Below, one piece after another: positions 44,967 to 53,661 of a stretch of DNA of 64,000 bases; the first letter of the stretch is position 1; every line of letters begins with the position of its first letter. Origin of the DNA: Bacillota bacterium (lineage in GTDB: Bacteria > Bacillota > Clostridia > Acetivibrionales > JANLFN01). The stretch covers positions 186,001-250,000 of the forward strand of contig JAEZTC010000013.1 of the NCBI GenBank assembly GCA_023421675.1. Direction: 5' to 3'. A model generated the notes under the pieces. It did not search any database. It saw only the letters and a program-made list of their open reading frames with translations, and was not told the DNA's origin. The position numbers were made by a program, and so were the translations under genes.

Positions 44967-45974
44967 ATGAAACCAATGATCGGAAAGGTTCTGGAACAAC
45001 TTAAAACAAGCCCGGATGGCTATGTTTCAGGGGAAAGCCTCAGCGAAAAGCTGGGGGTTACCAGGACGGCCATTTGGAAATATATAAAAGAGATAAAGGA
45101 ATTGGGGTATGGGGTTGAAGCCTCTACGAATAAGGGCTACAGGCTTTTAGTACCTGAAAATGTAATAAATGAGTATGAGCTTTCAGAGGACCTAAATACT
45201 GAACTTATAGGGAAAAATATTGTTTATTATGACTCTGTAGATTCAACAAATAATATTGCTAAAAGCTTGGCACAAGAGGGTTGCGACAGCGGAACCGTTG
45301 TTGTTGCAGGAACTCAGACAGGCGGAAGGGGAAGGCTTGGGCGCAAGTGGTTTTCAGCGCAGGATAAAGGTATTTGGATGTCCATCGTTTTAAGACCTTC
45401 GATTACCCTTCAAGAAGCACAGCTTATTACCATCGGGGCTTCTGTGGCTGTTGCACGTTCGATTTTTGATGCTACAGGCTTTGATGTAAAAATAAAATGG
45501 CCCAATGATATTATAATGGGCAGCAGAAAAATATGCGGAATACTTACAGAGTTGAGTCTTGAAGAAGAAAATGTAAATTATGTAGTTGTTGGAATCGGCG
45601 TAAATGTAGCACAAGAACTTGATGATTTTCCTGAGGATATTAAAGATCTGGCTACTTCTCTTAAACTTGAAGCAAAGGATTCGGATGTGCATATTCCATC
45701 CAGATGTAGTCTTGTTAAAAAGATTCTGTTTGAAATGGAGAAAATATATAGTAAAATAGAAAAAGGTTTATCTGAAGAGGTTATTTCCGAATGGAAGCAA
45801 TTCTCGGTTACTTTGGGCAAACGTATTAGATTTATCATTAAGGAACAGCAATATGAAGGTACTGCTGCAGATATCGAGAGTGACGGAAGATTGGTAGTTC
45901 AATGTGACGATAATATTACCCGAAAGGTATTATCGGGTGAAATTCAAATAAGAGGAATACTTGGATGTAATTAA
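44967..45974 (+). CDS. birA: Biotin-protein ligase / biotin repressor
   Basis: 335 residues. An N-terminal winged helix (about 5-62; KLGVTRTAIWKYIKEIKELG) marks the bifunctional repressor type. The catalytic domain has the biotinyl-AMP loop GGRGRLGRKWFS, KWPNDIIMGSRKICGIL with the catalytic Lys, and a C-terminal SH3-like domain (about 275-333). It biotinylates carboxylases and may repress biotin genes elsewhere. SD AAAGGAAA, ATG 44967. Confidence 0.95.
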   Translation: MKPMIGKVLEQLKTSPDGYVSGESLSEKLGVTRTAIWKYIKEIKELGYGVEASTNKGYRLLVPENVINEYELSEDLNTELIGKNIVYYDSVDSTNNIAKSLAQEGCDSGTVVVAGTQTGGRGRLGRKWFSAQDKGIWMSIVLRPSITLQEAQLITIGASVAVARSIFDATGFDVKIKWPNDIIMGSRKICGILTELSLEEENVNYVVVGIGVNVAQELDDFPEDIKDLATSLKLEAKDSDVHIPSRCSLVKKILFEMEKIYSKIEKGLSEEVISEWKQFSVTLGKRIRFIIKEQQYEGTAADIESDGRLVVQCDDNITRKVLSGEIQIRGILGCN

Positions 45975-45998
45975 TTTTTTCTTCTTTGCTGAAATAAG

Positions 45999-46793
45999 GT
46001 GATTACAATAATTATAGATTTCCATACGCATTGTTTTCCGGATAAAATTGCTGACAGAGCTGTTGCTACACTTGCAGAAAGAGCAAAAACTCCTCCCAGA
46101 CTGAATGGGACCGTCAGTGATATAAGAAGGTCCATGAAAAGTGCGGGATTAGATGCTTCTGTTGTACTTTCAATAGCAACAAAGCCTGAGCAGACGGAAA
46201 ACATAAATAACTGGTCAGCACAAATACAGGGAAAAGGGGTAGTAGCATTTGGAAGTATCCACCCTCTGTATGAGAATTGGAGAAATGAACTGAGAAGGTT
46301 TAAGGACCTTGGCTTAAAAGGATTAAAGTTTCATCCCGATTATCAGAATTTTTTTGTGGACGATGAAAATATGTACCCTATTTATGAGGAAATAGTACAG
46401 CTAGGACTCATAATGGTATTCCACTGTGGTGTTGATATAGGCCTTAAAGGACCGTACCATTGCGAACCTGGAAGGCTTATAAGGATAATCAGGGATTTTC
46501 CCAAAGCGAAAATAGTTGCTGCTCATATGGGCGGATACGCATATTGGGACGATGTAGAAAAATATCTTGTAGGTGAAAATGTTTATCTTGATACCGCTTA
46601 TTGCCTCGAAAAGATGGACCTGAATCAAACTTTGAGAATTATAAAAGACCATGATTACAGAAAAATTCTTTTTGCAACAGATTCTCCCTGGTGTGATCAG
46701 GAGGAAGAAATAAATAAGCTTAAGAGACTTAATTTGGGTTCAGATAAATATAATGCAATAATTGGCAGTAATGGAGAAGCTTTATTAAGTTAG
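45999..46793 (+). CDS. Amidohydrolase-2 family metal-dependent hydrolase
   Basis: About 262-264 residues. TIM-barrel hydrolase with IIDFHTHCFP at the very start (metal His pair), LKGLKFHPDYQNF, VFHCGVDIG, AAHMGGY and FATDSPWCD (catalytic Asp). Family members are decarboxylases or hydrolases; substrate unknown. Start problem: GTG 45999 lies inside the only ribosome site (AAGGTG), so ATA 46008 or ATT 46011, 6-9 nt after it, are real alternatives giving M-I-I-D-F-H or M-I-D-F-H, the usual N-terminus. Confidence 0.82.
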   Translation: MITIIIDFHTHCFPDKIADRAVATLAERAKTPPRLNGTVSDIRRSMKSAGLDASVVLSIATKPEQTENINNWSAQIQGKGVVAFGSIHPLYENWRNELRRFKDLGLKGLKFHPDYQNFFVDDENMYPIYEEIVQLGLIMVFHCGVDIGLKGPYHCEPGRLIRIIRDFPKAKIVAAHMGGYAYWDDVEKYLVGENVYLDTAYCLEKMDLNQTLRIIKDHDYRKILFATDSPWCDQEEEINKLKRLNLGSDKYNAIIGSNGEALLS

Positions 46794-46820
46794 AATTATG
46801 AAGTTAGGGGGCTGTAAACA

Positions 46821-47234
46821 GTGAAAGGCGAATTTGAAAATAAAAATAACCAGAACAATAACCAGAATAATGGGTCACATAGTTTCCATCGCAACAATCA
46901 GGAACATAGGACACAAGAGGCAAGGAGTTCCGGGGAACAGAGAGAACCAAGAGAACATAGGGAAGCAAGGGAGCCAAGAGAACCCAGAAATAACCATGAA
47001 CAAAGGAATAACCAGGAACAAAGCAACTACAGAAATAATAACCAATACAGGAATCAGTACAGGGAAAATTCAAGACACAGTTATTCAAACCAGTCTGCGG
47101 CTTCATCACCAAAACCGGCTTATAGAAATAAGCCTGATGAAACAGCAGACGATATAAAAATTGATATAGCAAGAATTGAAAAAGAAATACAGCTTGAAAT
47201 CAAAGAAATAAAGAGTATGAGATTAGGGCTGTAG
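46821..47234 (+). CDS. Low-complexity Asn/Arg/Glu/Gln-rich protein
   Basis: 137 residues from GTG 46821 (AGGGGG upstream). About residues 5-90 are almost only N, Q, R, E, P, H and S, with repeated REPREHREA-like units; the last 30 residues (IDIARIEKEIQLEIKEIK) predict a helix or short coiled coil. Very likely disordered, possibly nucleic acid binding or a spore/surface coat component. Sits 27 nt after the hydrolase and 17 nt before coaX. Confidence 0.65.
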   Translation: MKGEFENKNNQNNNQNNGSHSFHRNNQEHRTQEARSSGEQREPREHREAREPREPRNNHEQRNNQEQSNYRNNNQYRNQYRENSRHSYSNQSAASSPKPAYRNKPDETADDIKIDIARIEKEIQLEIKEIKSMRLGL

Positions 47235-47251
47235 CCTCCGGAGGAATGTAA

Positions 47252-48019
47252 ATGATAGTAGTCATAGATGTAGGGAATAGTAATACCGTACTTGGAGTTT
47301 ATGACGGAAAAAAACTCCTTGCCCATTGGAGGATGGGAACCAACAAGGACAAGACCGCAGATGAATTCGGAGCGTTCTTTATTTCGATGTTCAATAGTGA
47401 AAAGCTTGATATGAGTAAGGTGGAAGCGGTTGTAGCAGCGTCAGTTGTACCTACTATAATGTATTCACTTGAACATGCAATAAGAAAATATTTTAAGGTT
47501 GAGCCCATGACTGTCGGTCCAGGAATTAAGACAGGAATAAATATTAAATATGAAAATCCAAGGGAAGTTGGCGCAGACAGGATTGTAAACACGGTTGCCG
47601 CCCTTGAACAGTACGGAGGACCGGTAATTATAGTGGATTTCGGTACTGCTACAACCTTTAGTGCAGTTTCATCAAAGGGTGAGTTCCTTGGGGGAGTTAT
47701 CTGCACAGGCATAAAGGTTTGTGCTGATGCACTTTTCCAGAAAACCTCCAAGCTTCCAAAGATAGAGCTTGCGAAGCCTGAAACAGTAATAGGCCGTAAC
47801 ACTGTAACCAACATGCAGTCAGGTATAATATTCGGCTATGTGGGTCAGGTGGATTATATAGTAAGAAGGATTAAAAAAGAAATGAAGGAAGATAACATAA
47901 AGGTGGTAGCTACCGGCGGACTTGCAAGACTTATTGCAAGTGAATCCGAAACAATAGACGAAATAAATGGTCTTCTTACGCTTGACGGACTAAGAATAAT
48001 TTATGAAAGAAACAAATGA
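47252..48019 (+). CDS. coaX: Pantothenate kinase type III
   Basis: 255 residues. Phosphorylates pantothenate, first step of CoA synthesis; not inhibited by CoA. DVGNSNTVLGVY is the phosphate loop, GADRIVNTVAALEQYGG and VDFGTATTFSAVSSKG contain the catalytic Asp and substrate-binding residues. SD CCGGAGGA. Last gene of the cofactor run; terminator 28 nt later. Confidence 0.96.
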   Translation: MIVVIDVGNSNTVLGVYDGKKLLAHWRMGTNKDKTADEFGAFFISMFNSEKLDMSKVEAVVAASVVPTIMYSLEHAIRKYFKVEPMTVGPGIKTGINIKYENPREVGADRIVNTVAALEQYGGPVIIVDFGTATTFSAVSSKGEFLGGVICTGIKVCADALFQKTSKLPKIELAKPETVIGRNTVTNMQSGIIFGYVGQVDYIVRRIKKEMKEDNIKVVATGGLARLIASESETIDEINGLLTLDGLRIIYERNK

Positions 48020-48046
48020 TTTTCAACTAAATACTATTGATTAATG

Positions 48047-48074
48047 AAAAAGAAGCTTTGGCTTCTTTTTTTCT
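48047..48074 (+). terminator. Terminator after coaX
   Basis: AAAAAGAAGC (48047-48056) pairs with GCTTCTTTTT (48061-48070), loop TTTG, then more T. Confidence 0.9.
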
Positions 48075-48149
48075 TGCTTTCCAATTAATATGAAACATTT
48101 ACGTAAAAATACCGTCTATTTGTTTAGAATGTAAATAGGAGGGTGTAAC

Positions 48150-50552
48150 GTGAAACGTGTACTTAAAACATTTTGTCTGATGCTGATAACAGTTTTTCTG
48201 CTTACCTTTATACAATTCCCGGCTGCAAATGCAGATAATGTTCAAAAACCAAAAAGCAATGAAAGTAATTATCTTGATAATGCAATCGTTTTATATGTTG
48301 GAAGCCCGAATGCAATTGTAAATAACGTTGACAGGCAGATAGATCCTAAGGATGAAGCGGTTAAACCTTTTGTTCTGAACAACAGTGTGTTTGTACCAAT
48401 CCGTTTTATCTCAGAAGCTCTTGGTGCTGTGGTAGAATATGATAAAAACACTGGCATATCAACGATAAAGTCGGGAAAATCAGAATTGGATATTTTCCCT
48501 GGTGAATTATATTTTAAACTCAACGGCAGTAAGATAAAACTTGATGTACCCGTTCAATATATGCAAAACAGGACTTTTGTACCATTAAGGCAGGTTTCTG
48601 AAGCATTTGGAAAGAAGATTTTTTATGACAGAGGTCTTATAGTGGTAAGTGATATTGAAAACATTTTTGACAAGGTTAAGGACAAAGAAAAAATTGATGA
48701 AATCATTTCAAGAGTTAATAACCTTCCTGTTTTGGGTGATGCAGATAAGCTTAAGCAGCTCATCGGTAATTACAATAATAACTATAGAAAATCCTATGTC
48801 ACTGATGAAGTTATGAATTCGACTGCTGAAGGTGATACATCAAAATCTCTTCAATCCCAAAAGAATATGAACAAGAAAACCCAGGACTATTCCAAAACAA
48901 ATGTACAGGTCGAAGGGGTTGATGAATCCGATATGGTGAAAACTGATGGAGAATATATCTATCAGGTAAACAAAAGAAGAGTATTGATAATTAAGGCATA
49001 TCCTGCAGAAGAAATGAAGGTTGTAAGTTCTCTGGACTTTACAGATAAAGAGTTAATGCCGGAAGAAATATATGTGGATGGCGACAAGCTTGTAGTTATC
49101 GGTGAAACTGCCGGGGATTTTCCTATGTACTACGATGGTGTAAAAAGGGTTTCAAAATGTATTCACCCACCTTATCGGAACCAAAGCATGAAGGCGATAA
49201 TATATAATATAGCAGATAAAGCTTCCATTAAACAGGTTCGTGAAGTAGAGATCGAGGGAAATTATATATCATCCAGAAAAATAGGAACTGTTGTATATCT
49301 TATCGCTAACAGGTATGTAAATTATTATACAATACAGAACAGCGAGGAAAATGCAACACCATCATATAGGGATACAGCCGTAAAGGATGATTTTGTTAAT
49401 ATTGACTATAAGGATATACGATATATCCCTGGATTAATTGAACCAAGCTATATGACAATAGCTGGTATTGATATAAGTAACAACAGCCCTGCTCAAGTAG
49501 GGACTTATCTTGGAGCGGGTTCAAACATTTATGCATCGGCACAAAGCCTGTATATTGCACTTTCAGGCTACGCAAATAATAGGGTATCTCTAAATAAGGG
49601 GATTGTTGCAAATAATCAAAAAACCAACATATATAAGTTCCAATTAAACAACATGAAAGTAACTTACCTGGCTTTGGGAGAGGTTCCAGGGAGAATACAG
49701 AACCAATTTTCAATGGATGAGAACGGAGAATACTTCAGAATAGCTACAACCAGTAATAAAGAGGTGCCGGATGCCGGACTTGTAAGCATGAACAATATTT
49801 ATGTACTGGACGCAACAATGAGCTGTGCAGGTAAAATAGAGGACATAGCTCCCGGAGAAATTATTTATTCAACAAGATTTATGGGTGACAGGGCATACAT
49901 GGTAACGTTCAGGACAGTAGACCCCTTTTATGTAATCGATTTAAAAGATCCATTAAAACCAAGCGTCTTAGGTGCATTAAAAATACCTGGATTCAGTGAT
50001 TACCTTCAACCATATGATGAAAATCATATTATAGGTTTCGGTAAAGATACGGTAGAACTTCCCGATTCATATGATAAAAAAGCTACAATGGCATATTATA
50101 TGGGAATGAAGGTAGCGCTATTCGATGTAAGTGATGTAAAAAATCCAAAGCAGATGTATAGTACTTCAATAGGAGACAGGGGTACGGATTCAGAAATACT
50201 CACAAACCACAAAGCACTCCTGTTTTCAAAAGATAAAAACCTGCTGGCTTTCCCGGTAACAGTTGCAGAAGTAAGGAATAAACAGGCTGCCCCATCAACA
50301 GAATATGGACACTTTGTTTACCAAGGTGCCTATGTTTACAACTTAGATTTAAAAAGCGGATTTAGCTTGAAGGGCAGAATTACCCATGTTTCTGACGAGG
50401 AATATAAGAAGGCGGGGGATATATGGTATGAAAGTGAAAAGAATGTAAGGAGAATCCTTTACATAGGGGATACACTTTATACCTTATCTGATAGCATGAT
50501 AAAAGCAAACAGCATTGATAATCTTAAGGAACTTGGAAGTATTGCATATTAA
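48150..50552 (+). CDS. Secreted beta-propeller protein with copper-amine-oxidase-like N-terminal domain
   Basis: 800 residues from GTG 48150 (AGGAGGGTG). Signal peptide about 1-28 (ending NADN). Residues about 45-170 are a Cu_amine_oxidN1-type repeat domain (FVPIRFISEALGAVVEYDK; FVPLRQVSEAFGKKI), common in clostridial wall proteins and without copper chemistry. Residues about 245-800 match the secreted beta-propeller family (VDESDMVKTDGEYIYQVNKR; ISSRKIGTVVYLIANRYV). Probable surface-located protein of unknown substrate. Monocistronic, flanked by terminators. Confidence 0.87.
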   Translation: MKRVLKTFCLMLITVFLLTFIQFPAANADNVQKPKSNESNYLDNAIVLYVGSPNAIVNNVDRQIDPKDEAVKPFVLNNSVFVPIRFISEALGAVVEYDKNTGISTIKSGKSELDIFPGELYFKLNGSKIKLDVPVQYMQNRTFVPLRQVSEAFGKKIFYDRGLIVVSDIENIFDKVKDKEKIDEIISRVNNLPVLGDADKLKQLIGNYNNNYRKSYVTDEVMNSTAEGDTSKSLQSQKNMNKKTQDYSKTNVQVEGVDESDMVKTDGEYIYQVNKRRVLIIKAYPAEEMKVVSSLDFTDKELMPEEIYVDGDKLVVIGETAGDFPMYYDGVKRVSKCIHPPYRNQSMKAIIYNIADKASIKQVREVEIEGNYISSRKIGTVVYLIANRYVNYYTIQNSEENATPSYRDTAVKDDFVNIDYKDIRYIPGLIEPSYMTIAGIDISNNSPAQVGTYLGAGSNIYASAQSLYIALSGYANNRVSLNKGIVANNQKTNIYKFQLNNMKVTYLALGEVPGRIQNQFSMDENGEYFRIATTSNKEVPDAGLVSMNNIYVLDATMSCAGKIEDIAPGEIIYSTRFMGDRAYMVTFRTVDPFYVIDLKDPLKPSVLGALKIPGFSDYLQPYDENHIIGFGKDTVELPDSYDKKATMAYYMGMKVALFDVSDVKNPKQMYSTSIGDRGTDSEILTNHKALLFSKDKNLLAFPVTVAEVRNKQAAPSTEYGHFVYQGAYVYNLDLKSGFSLKGRITHVSDEEYKKAGDIWYESEKNVRRILYIGDTLYTLSDSMIKANSIDNLKELGSIAY

Positions 50553-50564
50553 AATTGTAAGCTT

Positions 50565-50602
50565 AAAACTCTCTTTGTTTATAAAACGAAGGGAGTTTTT
50601 TC
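50565..50602 (+). terminator. Terminator after the beta-propeller gene
   Basis: AAAACTC...CTTTGTTT pairs with AAACGAAG...GAGTTTT with loop ATA and one mismatch, then TTTTC. Confidence 0.8.
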
Positions 50603-50603
50603 T

Positions 50604-50631
50604 TTGAGTTTAGCTGTTTTTATGCTAGAAT
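50604..50631 (+). promoter_or_regulatory. Extended -10 promoter of the decarboxylase gene
   Basis: TTGAGT (50604-50609), 16-nt spacer, TGC-TAGAAT (-10 at 50626-50631). Transcription would begin near 50638, after the upstream TTG, leaving only AGGGAGG before the coding region. Confidence 0.55.
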
Positions 50632-50657
50632 TTACTTTAACAAGGGAGGTAAGCCCT

Positions 50658-52076
50658 ATTAAAGAATTTTACGCACCAATATATAATTCAATCAAAAATT
50701 ACATAAATTCCAGACCTACGGCTTTTCATATGCCGGGACATAAAATGGGAAGATTGTTTCCTCTGGGAAATGAAGAAATTCTATCAATGGATTTAACGGA
50801 GATTCCTGGACTTGACAACCTTCATTATCCTTCAGGTCCTATACTTGAAGCTCAGGAACTTGCTGCCCAGGCTTTTTTATCAGATAAAACATATTTTTTA
50901 GTAAATGGTTCTACTTGCGGTATTTATGCAATGATAGCAGCAATGTGTAGACCTGGAGATAAGCTCATTGTTTCGCGTGACTGCCATAAATCCATAATAG
51001 CAGGTATGATTCTTGCCGGAGCCAGGCCTGTGTATATAAGGCCGGTCTACAACAGTTATTTCGGTATTTTCACATATCTTGACCCGTTTATAGTTGAAGA
51101 GACTATTAAAAATAATCCTGATGCCGCCGGAATATTAGTAACTCGTCCCAACTATTACGGTATATGCTCGGATATCGATAAAATAATAGGTATTGCACAT
51201 TCATTTAACATGCCTGTTGCAGTTGATGAAGCTCACGGGGCGCATCTGTGTTTTAATGACTCGCTTCCAAAAAGCTCAATGCAGGCTGGTGCGGATATAT
51301 GTGTTCAAAGTGCTCATAAAACCTTGCCTGCGCTTACGCAGTGTTCCTATTTACATATAAAGGGCAGCAGGATAGACAGGGACAGGCTGGAATACTATAT
51401 AAGAATCTTTCAGACTACAAGCCCTTCCTATATATTTATGGCTTCTCTTGATTGCGTAAGGGCCTTGATGCAGCTGCAGGGAAAGCAACTGCTGGATAAG
51501 CTGTTAAAAACGATTGATACTGCCAGGGCATCTCTTTCAGACATAAACGGTATTAATATCATTAAGAAGACAGATATAGATAATTGTCTTCTGGATGAAA
51601 CAAGGCTGGTCATCAATTCAAAAGAAGCTGGAATTTCAGGCTATGAAATGGAAGGACTATTAAGAAGGAATTTTAATATACAGGTAGAAATGTCTGATTA
51701 TTATAATGTTGTTTGTATTGCCACTGTTGCAGATATATCTGAGGATTTTGAAATGCTTACACATTCAGTTAAGGAATGTGTGCTAAAAGCCTCAAAAACG
51801 CCGTTACAGGGCATTGATTTTATAAGTAGTACCATTCCGTTTCAGTCGATTGAATTAAAGGATATACCTCATTGTTCAGGAGAGTATATAGATATAGGGA
51901 ATGCTGTCAATAGGACAAGCATTGACTCTGTTACGCCTTACCCTCCGGGAATTCCATTGATTTGCCCGGGTGAATTTATAAATAGTGATTTAATAGATAT
52001 TATACGGGATATAAAACGTGCAGGCGGCATTGTTAATGGTGTTACCCATGATAATATGATACGGGTTGTCAAATGA
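50658..52076 (+). CDS. Orn/Lys/Arg decarboxylase family protein (YaaO-like)
   Basis: About 472 residues. Fold type I PLP enzyme: FHMPGHKMGR at the N-terminus, VDEAHGAHLCF (PLP-pyridine Asp), and SAHKTLPALTQ with the PLP Lys; the C-terminal domain (about 390-470) is the short YaaO form. Likely decarboxylates lysine, ornithine or arginine for polyamines. Start: AGGGAGG (50643-50649) stands 8 nt before ATT 50658, which also gives the usual family N-terminus; the TTG at 50604 would lie before the predicted transcription start. Directly upstream of tmk as in Bacillus. Confidence 0.87.
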   Translation: MKEFYAPIYNSIKNYINSRPTAFHMPGHKMGRLFPLGNEEILSMDLTEIPGLDNLHYPSGPILEAQELAAQAFLSDKTYFLVNGSTCGIYAMIAAMCRPGDKLIVSRDCHKSIIAGMILAGARPVYIRPVYNSYFGIFTYLDPFIVEETIKNNPDAAGILVTRPNYYGICSDIDKIIGIAHSFNMPVAVDEAHGAHLCFNDSLPKSSMQAGADICVQSAHKTLPALTQCSYLHIKGSRIDRDRLEYYIRIFQTTSPSYIFMASLDCVRALMQLQGKQLLDKLLKTIDTARASLSDINGINIIKKTDIDNCLLDETRLVINSKEAGISGYEMEGLLRRNFNIQVEMSDYYNVVCIATVADISEDFEMLTHSVKECVLKASKTPLQGIDFISSTIPFQSIELKDIPHCSGEYIDIGNAVNRTSIDSVTPYPPGIPLICPGEFINSDLIDIIRDIKRAGGIVNGVTHDNMIRVVK

Positions 52077-52105
52077 TTTATGATATAATTAAGTTGGAGG
52101 TTGCT

Positions 52106-52723
52106 ATGGAAAAAGGCATTTTTATTACAGTTGAAGGTACCGATGGTTCGGGAAAAACAACCCAGATAAAAAAGATGGAAGCTTATCTTAAAGATAAGGG
52201 CTATGATGTCATACTTCTAAGGGAACCCGGCAGTACACGGATAAGTGAAAAGATCCGTTCACTCATATTGGACCCGGAAAATACCGAAATGGGGGATACA
52301 ACCGAACTTCTGCTTTATGCCGCAGCAAGGGCACAGCTCATTTCTGAAATTATAAAGCCCTCTGTTGAAGCGGGAAAGATAGTAATCTGTGACCGTTTTA
52401 TAGATTCAAGCCTTGCATATCAAGGTTATGGCAGGGGAATAAATCTTGATACGATTATAGATATTAACAGGGTAGCTATAGATGGTACCATGCCTGATCT
52501 AACCATATTTTTTGATATAAGTCCTGAAATAGCACTAGAAAGACGAAAGGCAGCAACATCCGCTGATCGCATAGAGAAAGAAAAAATGGATTTTCACATG
52601 AAGGTTTATTATGGTTATAAGAGCCTTGCAGCCAAGCATCCTCAAAGAATTAAGACAGTAGATTCAACCAGGGGTATTGAGGAAATATTCGATGATGTGA
52701 GGATTTTGCTGGATAGTTTTTAA
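52106..52723 (+). CDS. tmk: Thymidylate kinase
   Basis: 205 residues from ATG 52106 (TTGGAGG). P-loop EGTDGSGKTTQ, REPGSTRISEKIR (dTMP contact) and CDRFIDSSLAYQGYGRG. Converts dTMP to dTDP. An earlier in-frame ATG at 52073 overlaps the decarboxylase end and lacks a ribosome site. Conserved neighbourhood with holB. Confidence 0.97.
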   Translation: MEKGIFITVEGTDGSGKTTQIKKMEAYLKDKGYDVILLREPGSTRISEKIRSLILDPENTEMGDTTELLLYAAARAQLISEIIKPSVEAGKIVICDRFIDSSLAYQGYGRGINLDTIIDINRVAIDGTMPDLTIFFDISPEIALERRKAATSADRIEKEKMDFHMKVYYGYKSLAAKHPQRIKTVDSTRGIEEIFDDVRILLDSF

Positions 52724-52837
52724 TATTTGTTACAGGTGGTACAATAAAGGGTAATATTTTGAATATAAGCTTATAGGATATAAAATAAGATGAGACGTAT
52801 ATAATTTATAATCCATTTGATTTTAGGGGGTATCGTT

Positions 52838-53167
52838 ATGAAACTGGTATTTGCCATTGTACATGATGAGGATGGACACAAGGTTATGGATGAACTCAAT
52901 AAAAATGGATTCAGTGTTACAAAGCTTTGTTCAACGGGAGGCTTCCTTAAGGCTGGCAACACTACACTGTTGGTAGGTGTTGAGCAGGATAGAGTGGATG
53001 AAGTTCTCGGAATAATAGAAAAAAAATCAAAAAGCAGAAAACAGGTTATAAATTCCTCTATGGCTCCAAATGCTATGGGCGGAATGTACATGCCTTACCC
53101 GGTAGAAGTGGTTGTAGGCGGGGCCACAGTGTTTGTAATAGATGTTGAAAGGTTCGAAAAAGTTTAA
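52838..53167 (+). CDS. darA: Cyclic-di-AMP receptor (DarA/PstA, PII-like)
   Basis: 109 residues from ATG 52838 (AGGGGG). KLVFAIVHDEDG at the start, VTKLCSTGGFLKAGNTTLLVGVE in the T-loop region and PVEVVVGGATVFVIDVERF at the end match the DarA family that binds c-di-AMP as a trimer. Downstream target is unknown in all species I know of. Located exactly where yaaQ lies in Bacillus. Confidence 0.95.
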   Translation: MKLVFAIVHDEDGHKVMDELNKNGFSVTKLCSTGGFLKAGNTTLLVGVEQDRVDEVLGIIEKKSKSRKQVINSSMAPNAMGGMYMPYPVEVVVGGATVFVIDVERFEKV

Positions 53168-53179
53168 GGAGTGGTCTCT

Positions 53180-53632
53180 TTGAAGGTAGGTGAAACCTCA
53201 GGTAAACCTTCAAGCTTTTTTGGTGTATCTGAAAAGGATGAAAAGCGTGTTGCGTCCAGTAAAGGATCAAGCTTTCATAATCAGCTGAAGAATGCTGAGG
53301 AACAGGGCTTTGAGGAGTATGTCAATGATGTTGTTTCCAGAATTGCTGAACAGAGTAAAAAGCTTGGGAAAAATGTAGACATAATGGAACTCAAAATTTA
53401 TAAAACCCTGATTTCTGAGTTTCTTGCCCTTGCGGTAGGTAATTCAAGAAAGTTTTCAAAACAAAGCTTTCTCGACAGAAGAGGCAGACACAGGGTATAT
53501 GCAATAATCAAACAAATAAATGAGGAGCTTGATCTCTTAACTAAGGATGTTTTGGAGGGTGAAAAGGACAATATAAATGTCTTGAAAAGGCTGGATGACA
53601 TTCGCGGCCTTATACTTGATATGGTTATGTAA
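53180..53632 (+). CDS. yaaR: YaaR family protein (DUF327)
   Basis: 150 residues from TTG 53180, 8 nt after AAGGAG. The middle and end (KNVDIMELKIYKTLISEFL; RHRVYAIIKQINEELDLLTKDVL) match the DUF327 helical family. Function unknown. Conserved between darA and holB in Firmicutes. Confidence 0.9.
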   Translation: MKVGETSGKPSSFFGVSEKDEKRVASSKGSSFHNQLKNAEEQGFEEYVNDVVSRIAEQSKKLGKNVDIMELKIYKTLISEFLALAVGNSRKFSKQSFLDRRGRHRVYAIIKQINEELDLLTKDVLEGEKDNINVLKRLDDIRGLILDMVM

Positions 53633-53661
53633 TACTTATGTATTCTTTGGAGAGGTGCTAC

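Noticed and set aside
47299..47814. 171-codon ORF antisense to coaX
   Set aside because: The coaX frame has all family motifs; this is a mirror of codon bias.
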